From Antedon mediterranea (lineage: Eukaryota > Echinodermata > Crinoidea > Comatulida > Antedonidae): a stretch of DNA of 64,000 bases. The DNA lies in contig NC_092679.1 in assembly GCF_964355755.1 (NCBI RefSeq), positions 4,466,001 to 4,530,000 on the forward strand, written 5' to 3'. Every line of letters starts with the position of its first letter. The stretch's first letter is position 1. Shown here piece after piece: positions 20,560-34,519 of this stretch. The notes under the pieces are model-generated. The model made no database searches and was not told the DNA's origin. It saw only the letters and a list, made by a program, of their open reading frames with translations. The position numbers and the translations under genes were made by a program.

Positions 20560-23199
20560 TAGTTTTTCTGCCGATAACAAAAACAATCATCATCTGTAAA
20601 AGCTGGAAAATGCACTATTTTTATATTATACTATAGATTGTACATAAAATAAATAAAAAAATGTATATCTTAATGATGTAGACATTTTATTTTATAAAAA
20701 TAGACTTTCATTTTTTTGTATCTTGAGAAATCATAACTAATGATCATATATCATTTTACCAGCAGTAAACCCAGCATCATTTTAACATTTTTACTTTTGA
20801 GCCGGATTGAAGTCACGTCAAGCAACAGGTGTAGGGAAGTTGAAACACTTTTAAATGCCAATTGGAATTCCAACCCCTAAAGCAACGAACCAATAAGAAG
20901 CAAGAACAGTTGGTTGTCTCAACATAATTTGCAATGGACTTCAAAGTTGGGTGATATACTGCTGGCTAGGGGTTCCACTAAACCAAAAACAACCAAGTTT
21001 TAAAAATAGCTGCTGCTGATAGCAAATCACTGATAACCTTATTCACATTCAGGGCTTTATTGTTATTTTTTTATCACATATAATCGTTATCTTTTCTGCT
21101 AGCTTTACCCCATGAGGTGAGGGACAAAGATAAAATGCAAGAGATAATATACAAGTATAAAGATATATTTATTAAATTTGTACATGTTTAAATCACTTGG
21201 AATGAATGTTCTTTTGTTATGGCAATGGTTTCATTGATAACATAATTCTATAATTTCTTGAAATAAAACATATTTTACAAATTTTGTTGGCAAACACAGC
21301 ACAATCTTGTACTATATTGATACGGCAGTATTTCTATATACAGTATAGTGTATAACAGGGTTAATCTACAGTACCTGTTCTACTATACTCTTTCTAAATT
21401 TATGTCAGAATCAATTTGTTTTTATTTTCTTTTTTTTTGTGGTCTACCCTTTAATGAGTATGTGTCAAGTTTTACATGAAACTAACCAAAATATAAACCA
21501 CATGGGATAGACATGAGCGAGGTATGCACAACTCACAAGATACTGTTACATGTATGTTCTACCAGAAGGATCAATGAATTGTTTTGCACCAATCAGTTGA
21601 GCATCCAGCTAAGCGGAGACCGCAAGCCCTGCAGGATTTCACACAAACCCTAGAATTCAAGCCAAATGTGTGCCATGTCCCTAATCACATTTCAATGATA
21701 AAATATTCAGGTTATGTGTCACACGTGAGAGTTTTTGACGAATATTAGTCTTTTTTTTTTCCGTGTTCGATTAGTAATTTCAGGAAATGTATCCCAAGTT
21801 ATTTTCAATGTTTGATGGTTCAACTGGCAGATGGGTGAAATAGCCCTAAGATATTACCGTCAATGACCTGGCGACCTGGAACCAATGAAGCACAACTAAA
21901 TGATAATTTCTTCATGATAAAAGCAACATAATTTTGATAATAAGAAATATCAAAGACTTCCTTTTTAGGTGTTAACATTCACTCTAAAAGCAAACATACA
22001 GTGAAAGTATGTATTGTTTAGTCTCATACCTTACTATTCATTTTCAACAAAAATGACTCGATTTTGACTAAAGGTGGGCTTATATATACCCTACCAGAGA
22101 TATTTCTTTTCTCCGTGGCATGTCACAATTAAAACTTCGGTTTTTAGTTGTAGAAGTACCAAACTTGGAGAGAGAATAATGACGCTTTATTCCTACAAAA
22201 TAAAAGACAGAAAATCGCATCAATTAAACATTACATTCTCCACATACGAATACGGGGAGCTAACGAGCACGTATTTATATTTAGACAGCTAATGTGTCTA
22301 CAGTACAGAAAAATACTCTTCACTCAACAGGTCTGGAAGGGCTAATTAACATTTGAATAGGTCTTGAGAGAAAATTTGGATCAAACTTAAAATAGTGTCT
22401 GTCTTCCCCCGCAAATTTAACATCATTATGAATTCTAAATAACTATTTAAACTCGACTAATTGCAGTTGAAAATCCATAATTAAAACAAACTATTATAAT
22501 CTACTGAAACAGACAAAAAGTAGAAAAATAAATGAATGATCACTTTAGATTGGTATCAAGGAAATAATACAGCCTAGAAAACATTTTTATTTCAGTCGCT
22601 TTTAATAACCAGATAATTTTTATCCTGCCTTTGCAATTACTGTCAACATTATAATAAAGTGTTGTGGGGTCGCCTTTTGACCTCTTGGCTAATCGCCAAA
22701 TCATAGTCACATGACATTCTCCAATGATTTATGATTCCCTTGAACAAATGTAAAACGGAAACGCCTGTTGCATGAGCTGCGAACAACTGTAGTAGTATAG
22801 AGAGACGGTAGTTAAAACCAGAACTAGTCAGAAAAACACACATTGTTGAGTTTCAAGAGAGGAAGATCGATTTTATTTCAAATTTATAAAAGTTCCAACT
22901 AGATAAATGTAAATAAAATAAACAATACATTTTTTAGTGACTTTATATTTAAAAAAAGCATGTAGTACCTCCCATATCTGACATGGTGAGACGTACACCC
23001 ATCCATGGTGAAGTGGCTGAATGTGAGTACGATAATGGTATAGTTACAATGTGTCATATTCTTACGACTTCTCATCTCGGGCTCAAACAAGGTGGACTTT
23101 GTTAGTGCATGTCACGTGTCATATACTTTAACAGACTTCGAAAGATCGAGACGTGCATAGCCAAAACTATGCCTCTAGACATGAATTGTTAATGTTCGA
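20560..23199. other. Non-coding stretch
   Basis: About 2.6 kb without a credible exon. Small frames at 22074-22292 (+), 22649-22843 (-) and 22899-23090 (-) show no domain or family resemblance. No tandem repeats or transposon ends recognised. Confidence 0.4.
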
Positions 23200-23590
23200 C
23201 TACAGCGGTTTTCCAAATATTACCACATTTTCAATTCTCAATGTTTTGGTGGAGAGTTGATTTACCGATGGAGGTCGTCCGAACGTGTTGAAGATCTGTT
23301 GGACGACGACTGTCGATAACATCCACTCGGTCGGACGGGAGAGGGCATCGGCAATCGTGTTGAAATGGGAATGGGAATTGCTTTCCTTTTAGGTGAATCC
23401 CCTGCTGGTGGCACCAGTTCAGGAGCTGCCATGTGTAACAACACAGGGTTGGGGAGTGCGTCCCGCCCTGACGGTTGATGTAAGATACCACCGTGGCGCT
23501 GTCGGACAGCACCAAAACAGCCTCCCCGTGACACAAGTGGAGCAGGCTGTGTAGAGTATTTGAGACTGCCAGAAGTTCTAGGACCTCCAT
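23200..23590 (-). pseudogene. Frameshifted RNase H-domain fragment of a DIRS-like retrotransposon
   Basis: Read on the reverse strand, the frame from 23590 gives LELLAVSNTL followed by LVLSDSATVVSYINRQGG and WQLLNWCHQQGIHL, the RNase H block typical of DIRS/Ngaro-type tyrosine-recombinase retrotransposons. The LE glutamate and the SD aspartate are kept. Near 23355-23375 the match moves by one base into another frame that reads IADALSRPTEW and then IFNTFGRP before a TAG at 23200-23202. The element is therefore broken by at least one frameshift. It is about 130 codons long, whereas intact elements encode RT, RNase H, methyltransferase-like and recombinase domains over several kb. No RT upstream (rightward) or recombinase was found. 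It looks like an old isolated fragment, locally GC-richer than its surroundings. Confidence 0.8.
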
Positions 23591-24243
23591 GATTTACCAA
23601 AATTTACCTATAAAAAGGTCCTTTGATTTAAAAAATCACAATTTGATCAAAATTATCAATATAATTATTATCCTTCAAATCTCATTTTGGATAGAATCCT
23701 TATTACCGACAATTAAATTATTTGTCCAAATCCATTCTTAATATTATTTGATTGAAATATCATATTTTTCAGATACAAAAAACTGTGGTAGACTTTGTTT
23801 CCTAGCAACGTATCTCAAGTACAGATACTATCCTGAAGACACAGATGTTAAGAATCATTGGTCTAATCGACCAATAATCTTGTTAGCTGGTTTCGAAGCC
23901 TACGATTGACCTTTTGACATGTGTATCAGAATAACCACCTGTTAAATAAGTCTAATCATTGTAGGGGGTAAAGTCTTGGTGGTTTACAAAAGAACATTAA
24001 TTCATTTTAGTGTTTGGTAGTTTAACAGAGAGTAGGCCACTATGTAAAATGTTCTTTCCTTGTCATATTGTATGGTTTGCAGTAACTAGATTACAGATTG
24101 TGTGTGAATAAATCACATTCATTTTCTTGGCAGGAAAAAGAAAAGACAATATTAAATAAGCTGCGTTCCAAAATCGTAAAAACTTTGATCTATCGATTGT
24201 TTGAATGCAATGTATTCATAATATGAAAATACAGTACAACTCT
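23591..24243. other. Non-coding stretch beside the retrotransposon fragment
   Basis: AT-rich. No remaining reverse transcriptase motif (YxDD-like) was recognised in either orientation. Confidence 0.4.
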
Positions 24244-24353
24244 TATTAAAGGGACACTTTCGGGACCTGACAAACTGGCAGCCCTCTAGGGGTTGGTCGT
24301 AGTGTCAAAACATATGTTGCCTTTGTTCTTTTCATGGTAAGTGTCCCTTCAAT
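24244..24353. mobile_element. Small MITE-like element with AAAGGGACACTT ends
   Basis: ATTAAAGGGACACTT at the left and AAGTGTCCCTTCAAT at the right form an imperfect terminal inverted repeat about 110 bp apart, enclosing a comparatively GC-rich core (CTGGCAGCCCTCTAGGGG). No target duplication can be fixed. Confidence 0.5.
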
Positions 24354-24964
24354 ATATTTTGGTTTTCCCTCCATTTTTGCTTTATTTTAACCATTTATCT
24401 CATCAAATCATCATTGAATCCCTTGAATAAGGGTGTCGCAAAGGAAGAGTTCTACTGTCCTAAAAGGTCATGTATTATTAACCTATTTTATCCAAGAAGA
24501 ATATGAGAATAATTCTGTGGTGGTAACCAAGGACTAACTGAAAGACCTGGGATAATAATTAGCAATAAATGTTAACCCACAAACTAGGCTGGGCCTACAT
24601 ATAACAAAACTTCATGGAATTTTGTTAATGTTTATTACACATTTATGACATAATTATTTACATATTATTAAATGATACTCTCATTAATAAAACCACAAGC
24701 TTTTTTTTTTGTTGACCTTGCTAATATTTATTGCTTGAAAATACTGCATGGAATTTTTGATTGCTTTTCTGGGTTGAAGTGGCCAGGGTATCTAATAATA
24801 TATATACTCTTTTTATTGAAAAGATTTGATTTCTAATCAAGTTTACCATTTTAACTTGCCCTAGACCCAATTTATATTATATCTCGGTTTTACTTGTTGA
24901 ATTTGGAAAAAAAAAAGAAGATATTTTTTAGGCCTACAGTTGCAAAAAGTGGTAAAGATCTTGT

Positions 24965-25042
24965 AATTACTTTTTGAGTAATCCTGCTAACAAACAAACA
25001 AACAAAACTATCGACTACATATACCTTCTTGGCGGAGGTAAA
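24965..25042 (+). repeat. Dispersed repeat, TTTTTGAGTAATCCTGCTAAC type (copy 1)
   Basis: TTTTTGAGTAATCCTGCTAA followed by (CAAA)n and CTTCTTGGCGGAGGTAAATT. This 'atcctgctaac-(caaa)n-ccttggcggaggtaa' layout is, to my memory, a widespread invertebrate retroelement-associated block. The same start occurs at 31189-31215. A 108-codon frame beginning here (24974-25300) is translated repeat and is not called. Confidence 0.5.
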
Positions 25043-28000
25043 TTATTTTCTAGTCAAAGTTGGAAGAAACTTATTCTAGGGCAATGGCCGGACTTCTGGA
25101 GTTACAAAAAATTCTTCCAACAAATCATGACATTTTTTTACATGAATGGGGGAATGCCCCTCACCGTCACTTTCTCAAACCTGTACCTTCACATATTGGC
25201 TGCTAGTACTGTAGTGATATTGACTGGCTTATTCAAATGTCAACACACTGTCATGTTTATATTTTGGTTAGTAGAATTGCTTCACTTTCTCTACACTTAA
25301 AATAGAATAATCTTGGTAAAAATCACAGTTTCACTTCCATTTCGTAGTTTAAGGTCAAAGATGTCACTCATGTTCGTTCCGCTTTAGTTTTATGAATTTT
25401 TACATCCTAGTACAGATTGTAGTAAACATGGTTTGGACACTTTTCCCAATTAATTTTAATTAAAAAGAGGATTAAATAATTGAACAGTTCACTAATGAAA
25501 ATAAAAAAGTGGGACAGCAGTACTGTGTTATTATGCATATTATCTACTGAAAAGTTTTATTTATTAAAAATACATATTGGTGGTTACTTTAGAATATCCA
25601 ACCATGAAGGAATTAGTTTATGAACCAATCAACAAACATCTTCAGAGAGTGTGTACAATTGATTACATATATTGAAGCTTTACTGAAGTATGAGTATCAC
25701 CTCCCAACAAAAAATATGTTTAGGACTTTTCCAAAAAGAAATGCGAGATTTACTAAAGATTTTTCGAATATTAAACGGACGATAAAAAGGTTGTAAAATT
25801 GTAATTAAAAATTATAAATATTCAGATACAAATAACTTGGCAACACAATTTAACGAAAAGGTCAACAGCAGGCAACTACAGAATAGAGTAATGAAACTAG
25901 CTTCCCTGGAGAATAATCACCGAGGGCGTAGTTCAAGATTAAAAACTTCCGAGAAGTTAATTAAAGAAGGCCTTAACTTCAGTTTTATTCATGTCCCATG
26001 AGATAAGAAAAAGGAAAAACCTGTTTGGTAACGATTAACTATATTGGCAAAAGTAAAATAATTAATAATGAAAACGATATTAATATCAGCTTAATGTACA
26101 ATACAACTTTACAGTTCAATTAGATTTACTTTAATTAGCATACTCAATCACTTTCTACAAGTCAGTAGCCACGAATTTTACAGAGAGGTTCGATTTTCCA
26201 CAAATAAGAAAAAATCTTCATGAGATGTAAGTTAGCTAGACCTTCAGAAAAAGTTTTGTTGAGAAAACTCTCTCCCTTGGCTACAGGTTTGCTTTATAAG
26301 AATGTTAGTATGGGTTCAGAATAGGTTTTCCAACCACCATACTATCGCTATATCTTCAGCCAATCAATTGGCAATAAGTGTGACAACAACTTTTTATAGT
26401 AGAAAACTTTTAACTAACTTTATCGCTATTAGATCTAATGGCCTGCTTAAATCCACCATTTCTAGAAAAACTCTAGCAAATATCAACTGCACAACATAGA
26501 GGTATTAGATAGATTGCAAAACAAGTATGTTAGAGTGATCAAGTTGAACAATAGGAACACGCTTCTGAATACCGGAAGGTGTTCTTCAGTCAGGAAGAGA
26601 TAATACTCTCAAAGTAAAGCAGAACTCTCTCTTTGCTATATTACCTTATGTAGAGAGTTCGTTCACTTTTATCTTAGTAACAACATTTAGTAACGTTTTT
26701 TATATAAAATTTATTCATATTCAAATTCTCAGAAACAAAATAATTAAAATAAAAAATATAAGATAATCAATAATAAAAAGTAGTGACAATGGGAGGTAGC
26801 CAAATACAATAGACCTACAACTAACGCTTGAACTGCTCATGCTCTGCAGCCCCTGGGGTTAGCAAAAAAAAGACATAGACATTTAATACGCCACTGGCCT
26901 TTCGTCAAAGCATGAACAAAATGAAAAAGATTTGCCCTTGTTTGAAAGTATTACATGATTCTCTTTAAAGGTAAAGATGTGTTCGCATAATATTAAGTTA
27001 AATTGAAGGATGCAGTTTAACGTAATAGGTCTAATATTACAGTATCCATTTCAATAAACTGCTCAAGGCTTAAAATCACAACAGTGTATAAAAACAAGTC
27101 ACTTATGCAGCTTAAGAACACCAATAACTATCATAAAAATCATATTTATATAGTATCCACTATCAAGTTGAAAGCCAGGAGGGTTAAATGGGTTCAACTG
27201 AACTCATTTGGAGCTTTAAAGAAACTTAAGAACAACTAACACCACTTCCAAATAACATTAATGTTAAGAACAGTAAAATATTACAATGCTGTCTAAAATA
27301 GTGCTATCGATTTTTCTGTTTTTTTCTTGGCATATTAGAAAGAAAAGGAAGGAAAAACTGAAGCAAATATATTAATATTCTGTCTACTTGAAGCCTTATG
27401 TATTTAAAAGTTTAATTATTACATAACTAACACTATAGGTGGTTCGAAATATTCCATGAAAAATAATTATTATTAATTAATGTCCACATGTTTATCTGTT
27501 ACTTAAAAAAAAAATTGTAATATTTTTCCTGTATAGGTTTGTAAACTATTTTGTAAATCTCCAAATAATTTCAATTCTTTTATTATTCAATTTATATTTG
27601 TTTTTTTAACGCAAACACTTTTTACACTTAACCATGCTTCATTTGATGTCTGTACACTTGACAAAACTGTTCCTAGTTTTATAATCCTAAAAGGACCTTA
27701 TCAAATGAAATCGGCTGAAGACTAGCCAAGTGAAACTATAGTAAAGTTCTACTCAGGTATAAAGTTGCCTAGGAAACAATTATATTTTGCCCTAAGGGAC
27801 AGAATTAGCAAAAGGTCAATGCCCATTTTTGTCAGATTTTAACACCAGACCGATTTACAATATTACATTTATTTTCCTTTGAATTTAATAGTACTATTAC
27901 TGTATAAAATTTGGATTTACCTAGAAGATATGAGATAACTAAAAAGGTTGAAAATAATAAATACATAATCAAAAAAATGGTCATCACTTCTAATAATAGA

Positions 28001-28080
28001 ACTTTAGCTGAATAATTTGAATAACTAAGTTTTGAATTAGAATTGAAAATAAGATTCCATCACATCATGCCAAACTCATT
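25043..28080. other. AT-rich non-coding stretch
   Basis: About 3 kb. No frame over 65 codons outside the repeat-derived one, and no recognised transposon ends or tandem arrays. Confidence 0.4.
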
Positions 28081-28083
28081 CCA

Positions 28084-28214
28084 CTGCAGTTACTGCAGTA
28101 ACTTCAATTTGTTTACTCTTTAAACCGGTTTAATGCAATTATTTACCAAGCTAGGTACTACAACAACTGAAATTATAATGTTATAGTACTAAGTTTAAAC
28201 TGCAGTAACTGCAG
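28084..28214. mobile_element. 131-bp inverted-repeat element with CTGCAGTTACTGCAGT ends (copy 1)
   Basis: The left end CTGCAGTTACTGCAGT (28084-28099) is the exact reverse complement of ACTGCAGTAACTGCAG (28199-28214). The core (TTTACTCTTTAAACCGGTTT and on) resembles 55751-55835, which suggests a dispersed short MITE family. No clear target duplication. Confidence 0.6.
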
Positions 28215-30059
28215 AAGTGCAGTAGATAATTTTGATATGATTTCTCTAAAAACCCATATCTAGAACTAGCAAATTTTACATTTTCTTTTAATATTCCAAC
28301 ATAGAATTTGATAATACAGTATCTTTAATATTTTAAAAACATATACATTATATAGTGCACATAAAAAGATAGTCAGCGAAACTTGATATTATTAATAGGA
28401 TTGTTTGCAATACTTTCTATGCAATAAGCAACTAGTTATAAGTACTGTAAATTCTAAATTTGTATATTGTAAGATTCCATCTCACAAAATCTGTACAATT
28501 AAATAGCTATAAAGCAAATATTGTATTAGCCTATTCAACTACTGTACATAACAAATTTTATAAAAAAAAAAGGCTTCAAATAATACAAAAGTAAAATCAA
28601 GGTGTTGGCTTTTGTTTGTAATTCTTTAGTGAGTAACTCATGTGATGTATTATTTATTTTAGAGTCTGAATTTAATTTTGGTCCATTAATCCAATTGTGT
28701 ATACCTCAGTGACAATCATAACAATAATGATTCATTAGGAATGATTTTTTTAAACCACCTATTCTTTGCATATAATAAAAATTCAAAGGAGATATCAGTC
28801 AGTCTAATCGGCCAACAAAAATAACAATTTGGGGGCGTATGACACAGATTGTTATTATTTAAAACTAACTTCAAACCTAATAACGAAATCATTAAACTCA
28901 TTCTTCAACTTTAATAATTACTACAGACTGAGATATTCACCCGAAATACGGCTGTAGAGAAAATGAGAAAAATACTACTACAGTATGGAAGCAAAAATTG
29001 ATTCTGCTTAAATTTATTTGTGGAAATCAAAAACATAAAAAAAAAATCCCTACTTCAAAGCATCCATGACTATATACCGTGCAGAATATAAATAGTTAGC
29101 AATTTTTCATTTTCATATCAAGTCACTGAACTGTTGTCGAGAAAAAAGTCATTTAGCACATGCTGAGATATGCAGAATGACAAACTGAAACTATACTGAG
29201 ATTTTTATTATACTATTCAAATTTGTATGTACACATATAGTTTCAGAATGTAACTACAGATGATTTCAATTCCAAAATGTTGAAACGCTTCCAAATTCTC
29301 ATATCTTCAGATATTATCAAATTTAACCTTTATTTTTTCCTTCTCTGGTTTTTGAAGAGAGAAAAACAAACTATACTTTATTGTTTTCATAATTTGAAGC
29401 TCAATAGCTAGGCCCCTAAGGTATTCAGTAGGATATGTAAATCATGCAAGGCATATGAACCAAGTCATCACCCTAGCAATGCACATCATAAATCATATGA
29501 ATTCAAAAACAAATACAATGTAGTTTATAACAGAGCTAATGTGAACTTGTAAAAATGCGCTAAAAACAACACAAGTGAAAAACATTTTTAGTTTGTGTTG
29601 ATAGATAGAGCAGGAAACTATTGATTGTACTGTTAATGTGCAGATTGAAAAGAACAGAAGTGTTATTTATAGATGTTCTAATGGAAAGACCATAATTGTG
29701 AAAAGAAAAAAATTCATTTTGGTTTCAGTGTACTTAATATCAGTAATTTTAGGTGAATTCATTGGTTTACTTATACAGACTGTAAATTGTTTTGTAATTA
29801 CTGAACACAATTCTACATACAAAAAGAACAAAATAACAAACAAACTTGTTAAAAAGTTCTTGAATTATGAAAATGGAGGACTGGTTAACCACTGTAAAGG
29901 GGAAGGAGAATCTTGACTGTTTAAGAAAACAAAAAAGTTCTAGAAAGAGGAAGCTGCCATCTCTTTATACACATTCAACAGAGAGAAACACCATACAGGA
30001 CAGATACATTTGAGGCTAAGGAAGTTGAATAAAAAGAGCTGTGTGCTATCATACACTAG
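28215..30059. other. AT-rich non-coding stretch
   Basis: The frame at 29638-29916 (+, 92 codons) is Lys/Ile/Val-rich, with a hydrophobic run about residues 27-53. I recognise no family, codon composition follows the AT background, and it is not called as a gene. Confidence 0.4.
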
Positions 30060-30119
30060 GTCAGGATTGAACCCTGAACTGTGGGATTAGAAGGCAAGAA
30101 TGTTAACCACCAAGCTACA
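30060..30119 (-). repeat. tRNA-derived SINE head (reverse orientation)
   Basis: Reversed, the sequence reads TAGCTTGGTGGTTAACATTC (A-box-like) and, about 30 bases later, AGGGTTCAATCC (B-box-like, consensus GGTTCRANYCC). The spacing fits the RNA polymerase III promoter of a tRNA-like gene. No full cloverleaf is present, so this is a SINE or tRNA pseudogene, not a functional tRNA. Confidence 0.55.
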
Positions 30120-31188
30120 GTTCCAATAATATTACACTGTACTCCACTATCTCAACAACAGACCGAAAAACGAAACAAAGTAAAGTTTAAATGGAAGGCG
30201 ATACTGAAGAAAACTGTCCAAGAGGGAGAAAGAGTAAAGTTGGTGTTTTGGAAGAAGTTGGGCAGATGAAGAAAAGATCTTAAGACCAAGAAGATTGGCA
30301 GAAATCTATTGTCGCTGATTACCTTTGATTGATTAAGTACCAAATTTTGACGTTCAATTTGGGAAAAAACAGATTTCCTATGTTTTGGACCACATAGTTG
30401 ACAGTAGCATTTTATGTATTTTGTTCATTTCTAACAATAAAAGAACTTGCGCAATGCATAGTTTTCAATGGTACTAGAGTTGACATTATATAAATTTACT
30501 TGTTATAATCAAACGTACCAAATAATACTTCATAATACTATTATGACTTGTGAAAAAGAAAGAATAACACCTCTTCATTCTTGAAAGGGTAAACTGTACA
30601 AACAGGTTTTTTTTTGACAAATGCTTTTATGATTTTCAAGTGAAGCATTTCACATAAAAATCTACTATTGTACAGTTCATTTCATAAGATTGTATAGTTA
30701 AAGAAAATTGTATTCAAAAAGAAAATAGTAAATTACATTACATTGTCATTACAAGAGTGACAACAACAGGTTAAACATAGAATGTTCAGACTTGTGCCGT
30801 AAAGATCAAACATTAGCTGTAGAATAATCTGTGGCGTTGAAAGTCAAGGTGAATGATTAACTTTCCTAATGCCCAATTCCGTCATTGTGGTCATTGCTGT
30901 TTAGTGCTGGTGCATCAAAAATATCTACTGATGTACCATGAAAGCATTTGTCAATCTGACCTCTCATATTTGCATTATGAACTCTAACCATTTGGAGGCA
31001 GCTATCTGGCACGAAGAAAGCAAAGGAGAGTTGTTGTGTATGTGCGCTTTAAGATGGTGTGTACAGTAAAAAACGCATTCTAAACCAGAAACTTAGAAAC
31101 GCAAACTTCTGCCTAGGCATATGAAAATTAAACCACATGCTACAATATGCTACGAAACCATCCTTTAAAATCTTATGAAATTCGGGCA

Positions 31189-31215
31189 ATAACTTTTTGA
31201 GTAATCCTGCTAACA
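31189..31215 (+). repeat. Dispersed repeat, TTTTTGAGTAATCCTGCTAAC type (copy 2, truncated)
   Basis: It shares ACTTTTTGAGTAATCCTGCT and the following AACAAA with 24965-24995, then diverges. Only this short block is preserved. Confidence 0.5.
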
Positions 31216-34200
31216 AATATAGAACACTGTTCTATCTATCTAGATGCGACGCTATACTGTAATGCATGAGTTTTAACATTAATTACAAACTTAGAAATTG
31301 GTAGTTAACTAACCATAGCAAGTTGTGCTATCTGGTCTATGTAGCTGGATCCGATTGGAAGTCTAAATTGATTGCACTTTTTACTTTATCATCAATCCTA
31401 TTAAACCTCTGTATAAATTTCTTGCAGTTTGATTTTATGTTTCAAATCTCTCTCATTGGTTTTTTTCCTATTCTGATGCCTTATGGCTGTACTTGGCCTA
31501 TAGAGGGCCTAATCCAAATGTCATTACATTTTACATTGAAGATTCTTATGCCTCCATCAACACATGGAAAAACAAATATAGTTTCTGTTGTTTAGCTCAT
31601 AAAAAAAGCTAGTAATGCATCAAACATGACCTATAGGATAAAGTACATGCTTATATATTAGTTTTAAAAACATCTTGTTAAAGGTTATAGTTGTCCCGCA
31701 AGTCTAATCAAGATATCCGCAGACAGAGCTTTAAAAAATGTCTTCTTCAATCAAGATGTTATTTTGATTACATAATACTAAACAGATTATGCCATTAGAC
31801 AGGATTTCTACTTATACCCATAAGCTAAATGATTTTCAGCCCACACACTCGATTATAGTAAAGTACATTTTAATTTTCATATTTAATAATACTTATTATT
31901 TAAAAAGTTATTTTTAGTTAAACCAGCCAAAACTTGATGACAAGAATAATAGAGTATTAATGTACAGACTGGGTCACAAGTAGAAATTGACAAGTTTCAA
32001 TGAGATGAATAGTAGAACATGTCAAAAACACTAGAATAAAAAGTATGATGATAAAATGGAAAGCGACTTGGCATGGTCAATCGTGCATGTACTGTTACTT
32101 TTGTTATTTCTTATCAGCGACAAAAAAAAAAGAAATGAAACGCACAGTTGATCATGCCGATAGCTTCATCCGATAAAATGATGAAATAATTTAATAATGA
32201 CACTGTTTCATCATGTCTCTATTAGAATTTATAAAACCATAATGGATAACATTTTCTGGCAAATTAAAAGTTTCGAAAACTAGAAATTCTATCAGGTTTT
32301 TAATAGCAACTTGTAGAGTAAATCACAAACTTGAAACACAACAGGTCTGCACCAATGGATTTGTGGTTATAGCCTTGGTTACTATTGACAACGAGGCTGT
32401 TAGTAATCTTTATAGGGTGCTCCTGTCAAGTAGGTTTGTTTTTGTTTGAAATACACCAACCACAAGTGATGTCAGAAACTACAAGTTAAATTAGCAAGTC
32501 AAAGGTCGCAAGTCTCTCAGGAATTTATGATGGGATGAAAGGTTGCTTTGAAATAAATTTTCATTATTTCTTGGTTTTTGGTTCACTTGTTTGGGAGGTA
32601 AATTGTCATTAGCGGCTACAGTTTATACACAATGCATGTATCATTTGGTTATGGTCCCTGTGTATGAGCTCATCCTCAAATGTGTCGATGCTAAAGGGGA
32701 AGAGGAAGAGGAAGTTTAAGTTTACGATGATAGCGTTTTATTTTGGTCACAATAAAATCAACTTCTGGTATTTTGTGCTGCTAATTAAACGTACTTGCTG
32801 AAATAAATAACATCTCTCTATGCAAAAGACGACGGTGGGTAAAGCTGGTCTAACCCTACTCAATAAAGACGTTTATGAGTAAAAAAATGATCAAAAGTGT
32901 ATCTAGTGGCACATCTTGAAAATTACCAAACGTTGATTTTATTGCAACCGATTTTCTTCTTCATAATTTTCCATACATCATGCATTTATGTACATTCATT
33001 TCTATTACATCCCATAATGCATACAGCTTTGTATTATCTTATTTTATGGACTTTCTTTTAAATGCAAGTCAATTTAATAAGAAACAGACAACATTCGTCT
33101 GTGGTATGTCTACCTATAAACATATTATCCCTACTGGGAGTTTTCATAACTATAATAAAACTGGCCATACAGTTGCCAGTTTTTAGTGCTTAATAAAATC
33201 CAATAAATTTACAACTGTTTTTAAATTAAGTTAAAATCAATTTATTGTTTAATTGAAAGGGTGACACAGGCTATAAAACAGGTGCTGCTAAGCCTGATGG
33301 GACATTTTGATACAGCCTAAACTTGTGGGTAAACCCCTACAGGTTAAAAAAAAACAAGCTAATAAAATATGCTAAATTAATTTAAATACTGTAGTTTACT
33401 ATTTACCTAGTTAATGGGATCAAGATGGGAAATAAAATCCCCCAAAATAATACTACAGTTCTAAGAATATCTGGTATCAATTTTAAATCCTGTATCACAG
33501 TTCACAGGTGTTTCAAGCCAGAGGGAGTGAGTTTGATTGCCGCAACTACTGTAATGATAGATACAAGAATTGATCATGACCAAACAGAAGCATAATATAC
33601 AGTAATTACAACTAAAGCCATAATAATGAATAGGATCATTTGTATGTGTAATACTGTATATTTGCAAATAAGTAAACTTATTTCTCCATGATCTGATCAA
33701 CCGTTATTTCAACATCCATTGGTTTTTCCCGAATACTTGTTGTTGTTTATTATACGGTATAATATCAGCAAAAATACCCACTTTCCCCAAAGTTTCCGTA
33801 GCTTTTTAAACAAAATTATTGGGCCTTTCTTAAAAAAAAGTTCTTTAAAAATACCGTAAATATTATTGTTTACATCCGAGAGATTTAATGTACACGTATT
33901 ACCAGTTCGTGGTCCATTATGTAATTGTATAATATGTACATTTGAATATGACATAAAGAATAAATGAATGAAAAGAAGCCACCCACTCGTCCTAAAGTTT
34001 CTGTAGCTTAAGCAAGCAAAAAAAGCGTTGAGCGTATTTTTAAACCGTGCTTTTTAAATGTCACGTAATAGGATTTTGTCACAATATGATGTCAATGTAC
34101 CCAGAGAGTAATAGTAGGATTAGTGAGGCTATTCTTTAGCGTTCTTAGAAACCCATTCATTCGGAACAGACCCATCCGGCTAGCTTTTCATGAATATACA

Positions 34201-34519
34201 ACCCACTTTACAAATATAAGACTTAGTCATCTTACAAAACAGTGTGTGGATTAGACCGTTTCAAACTAAACAATCTTTCTGGATGTATAATACATAACAA
34301 CTTTTGGGAAAAAAGTTGGAAAATACGGACTAAAACTTCACCTTTATATATATATATATTTTATGTTTATTGTATACTTTTTTTTTACTATAATAAAAAA
34401 TTATACGAGCATTCAGCCTGAATAAATATGAATGAAGAAGAACTATGGTAAAGGAAATAAACAAGTAAGGGTACGGGAATGGTGTCCGGCGGGGGATAGT
34501 TTATTACCATTAGTTAAGG
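31216..34519. other. AT-rich non-coding stretch
   Basis: About 3.3 kb. The 90-codon frame at 31323-31595 (+) is hydrophobic but unrecognised. Frames at 33461-33954 (-) overlap simple AT-rich sequence. A (TA)n microsatellite lies at about 34343-34354. No exon is claimed. Confidence 0.4.

Noticed and set aside
20095-20599. Frames reading SQVLSWSLKYCPGVSS-like repeats
   Set aside because: Translation of the 20-bp minisatellite; three frames are open for the same reason and there is no conserved domain.
24974-25300. 108-codon frame
   Set aside because: Begins inside a dispersed repeat (CTGCTAAC-(CAAA)n) and continues without recognisable domain.
30060-30119. Functional tRNA gene
   Set aside because: A- and B-box-like words are present but no acceptor stem or cloverleaf can be formed.
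31716-31734. Half of a CTCTGTCTACA MITE (CAGACAGAGCTTTA)
   Set aside because: Only about 14 bases resemble the end at 60793, and no opposite end was found.
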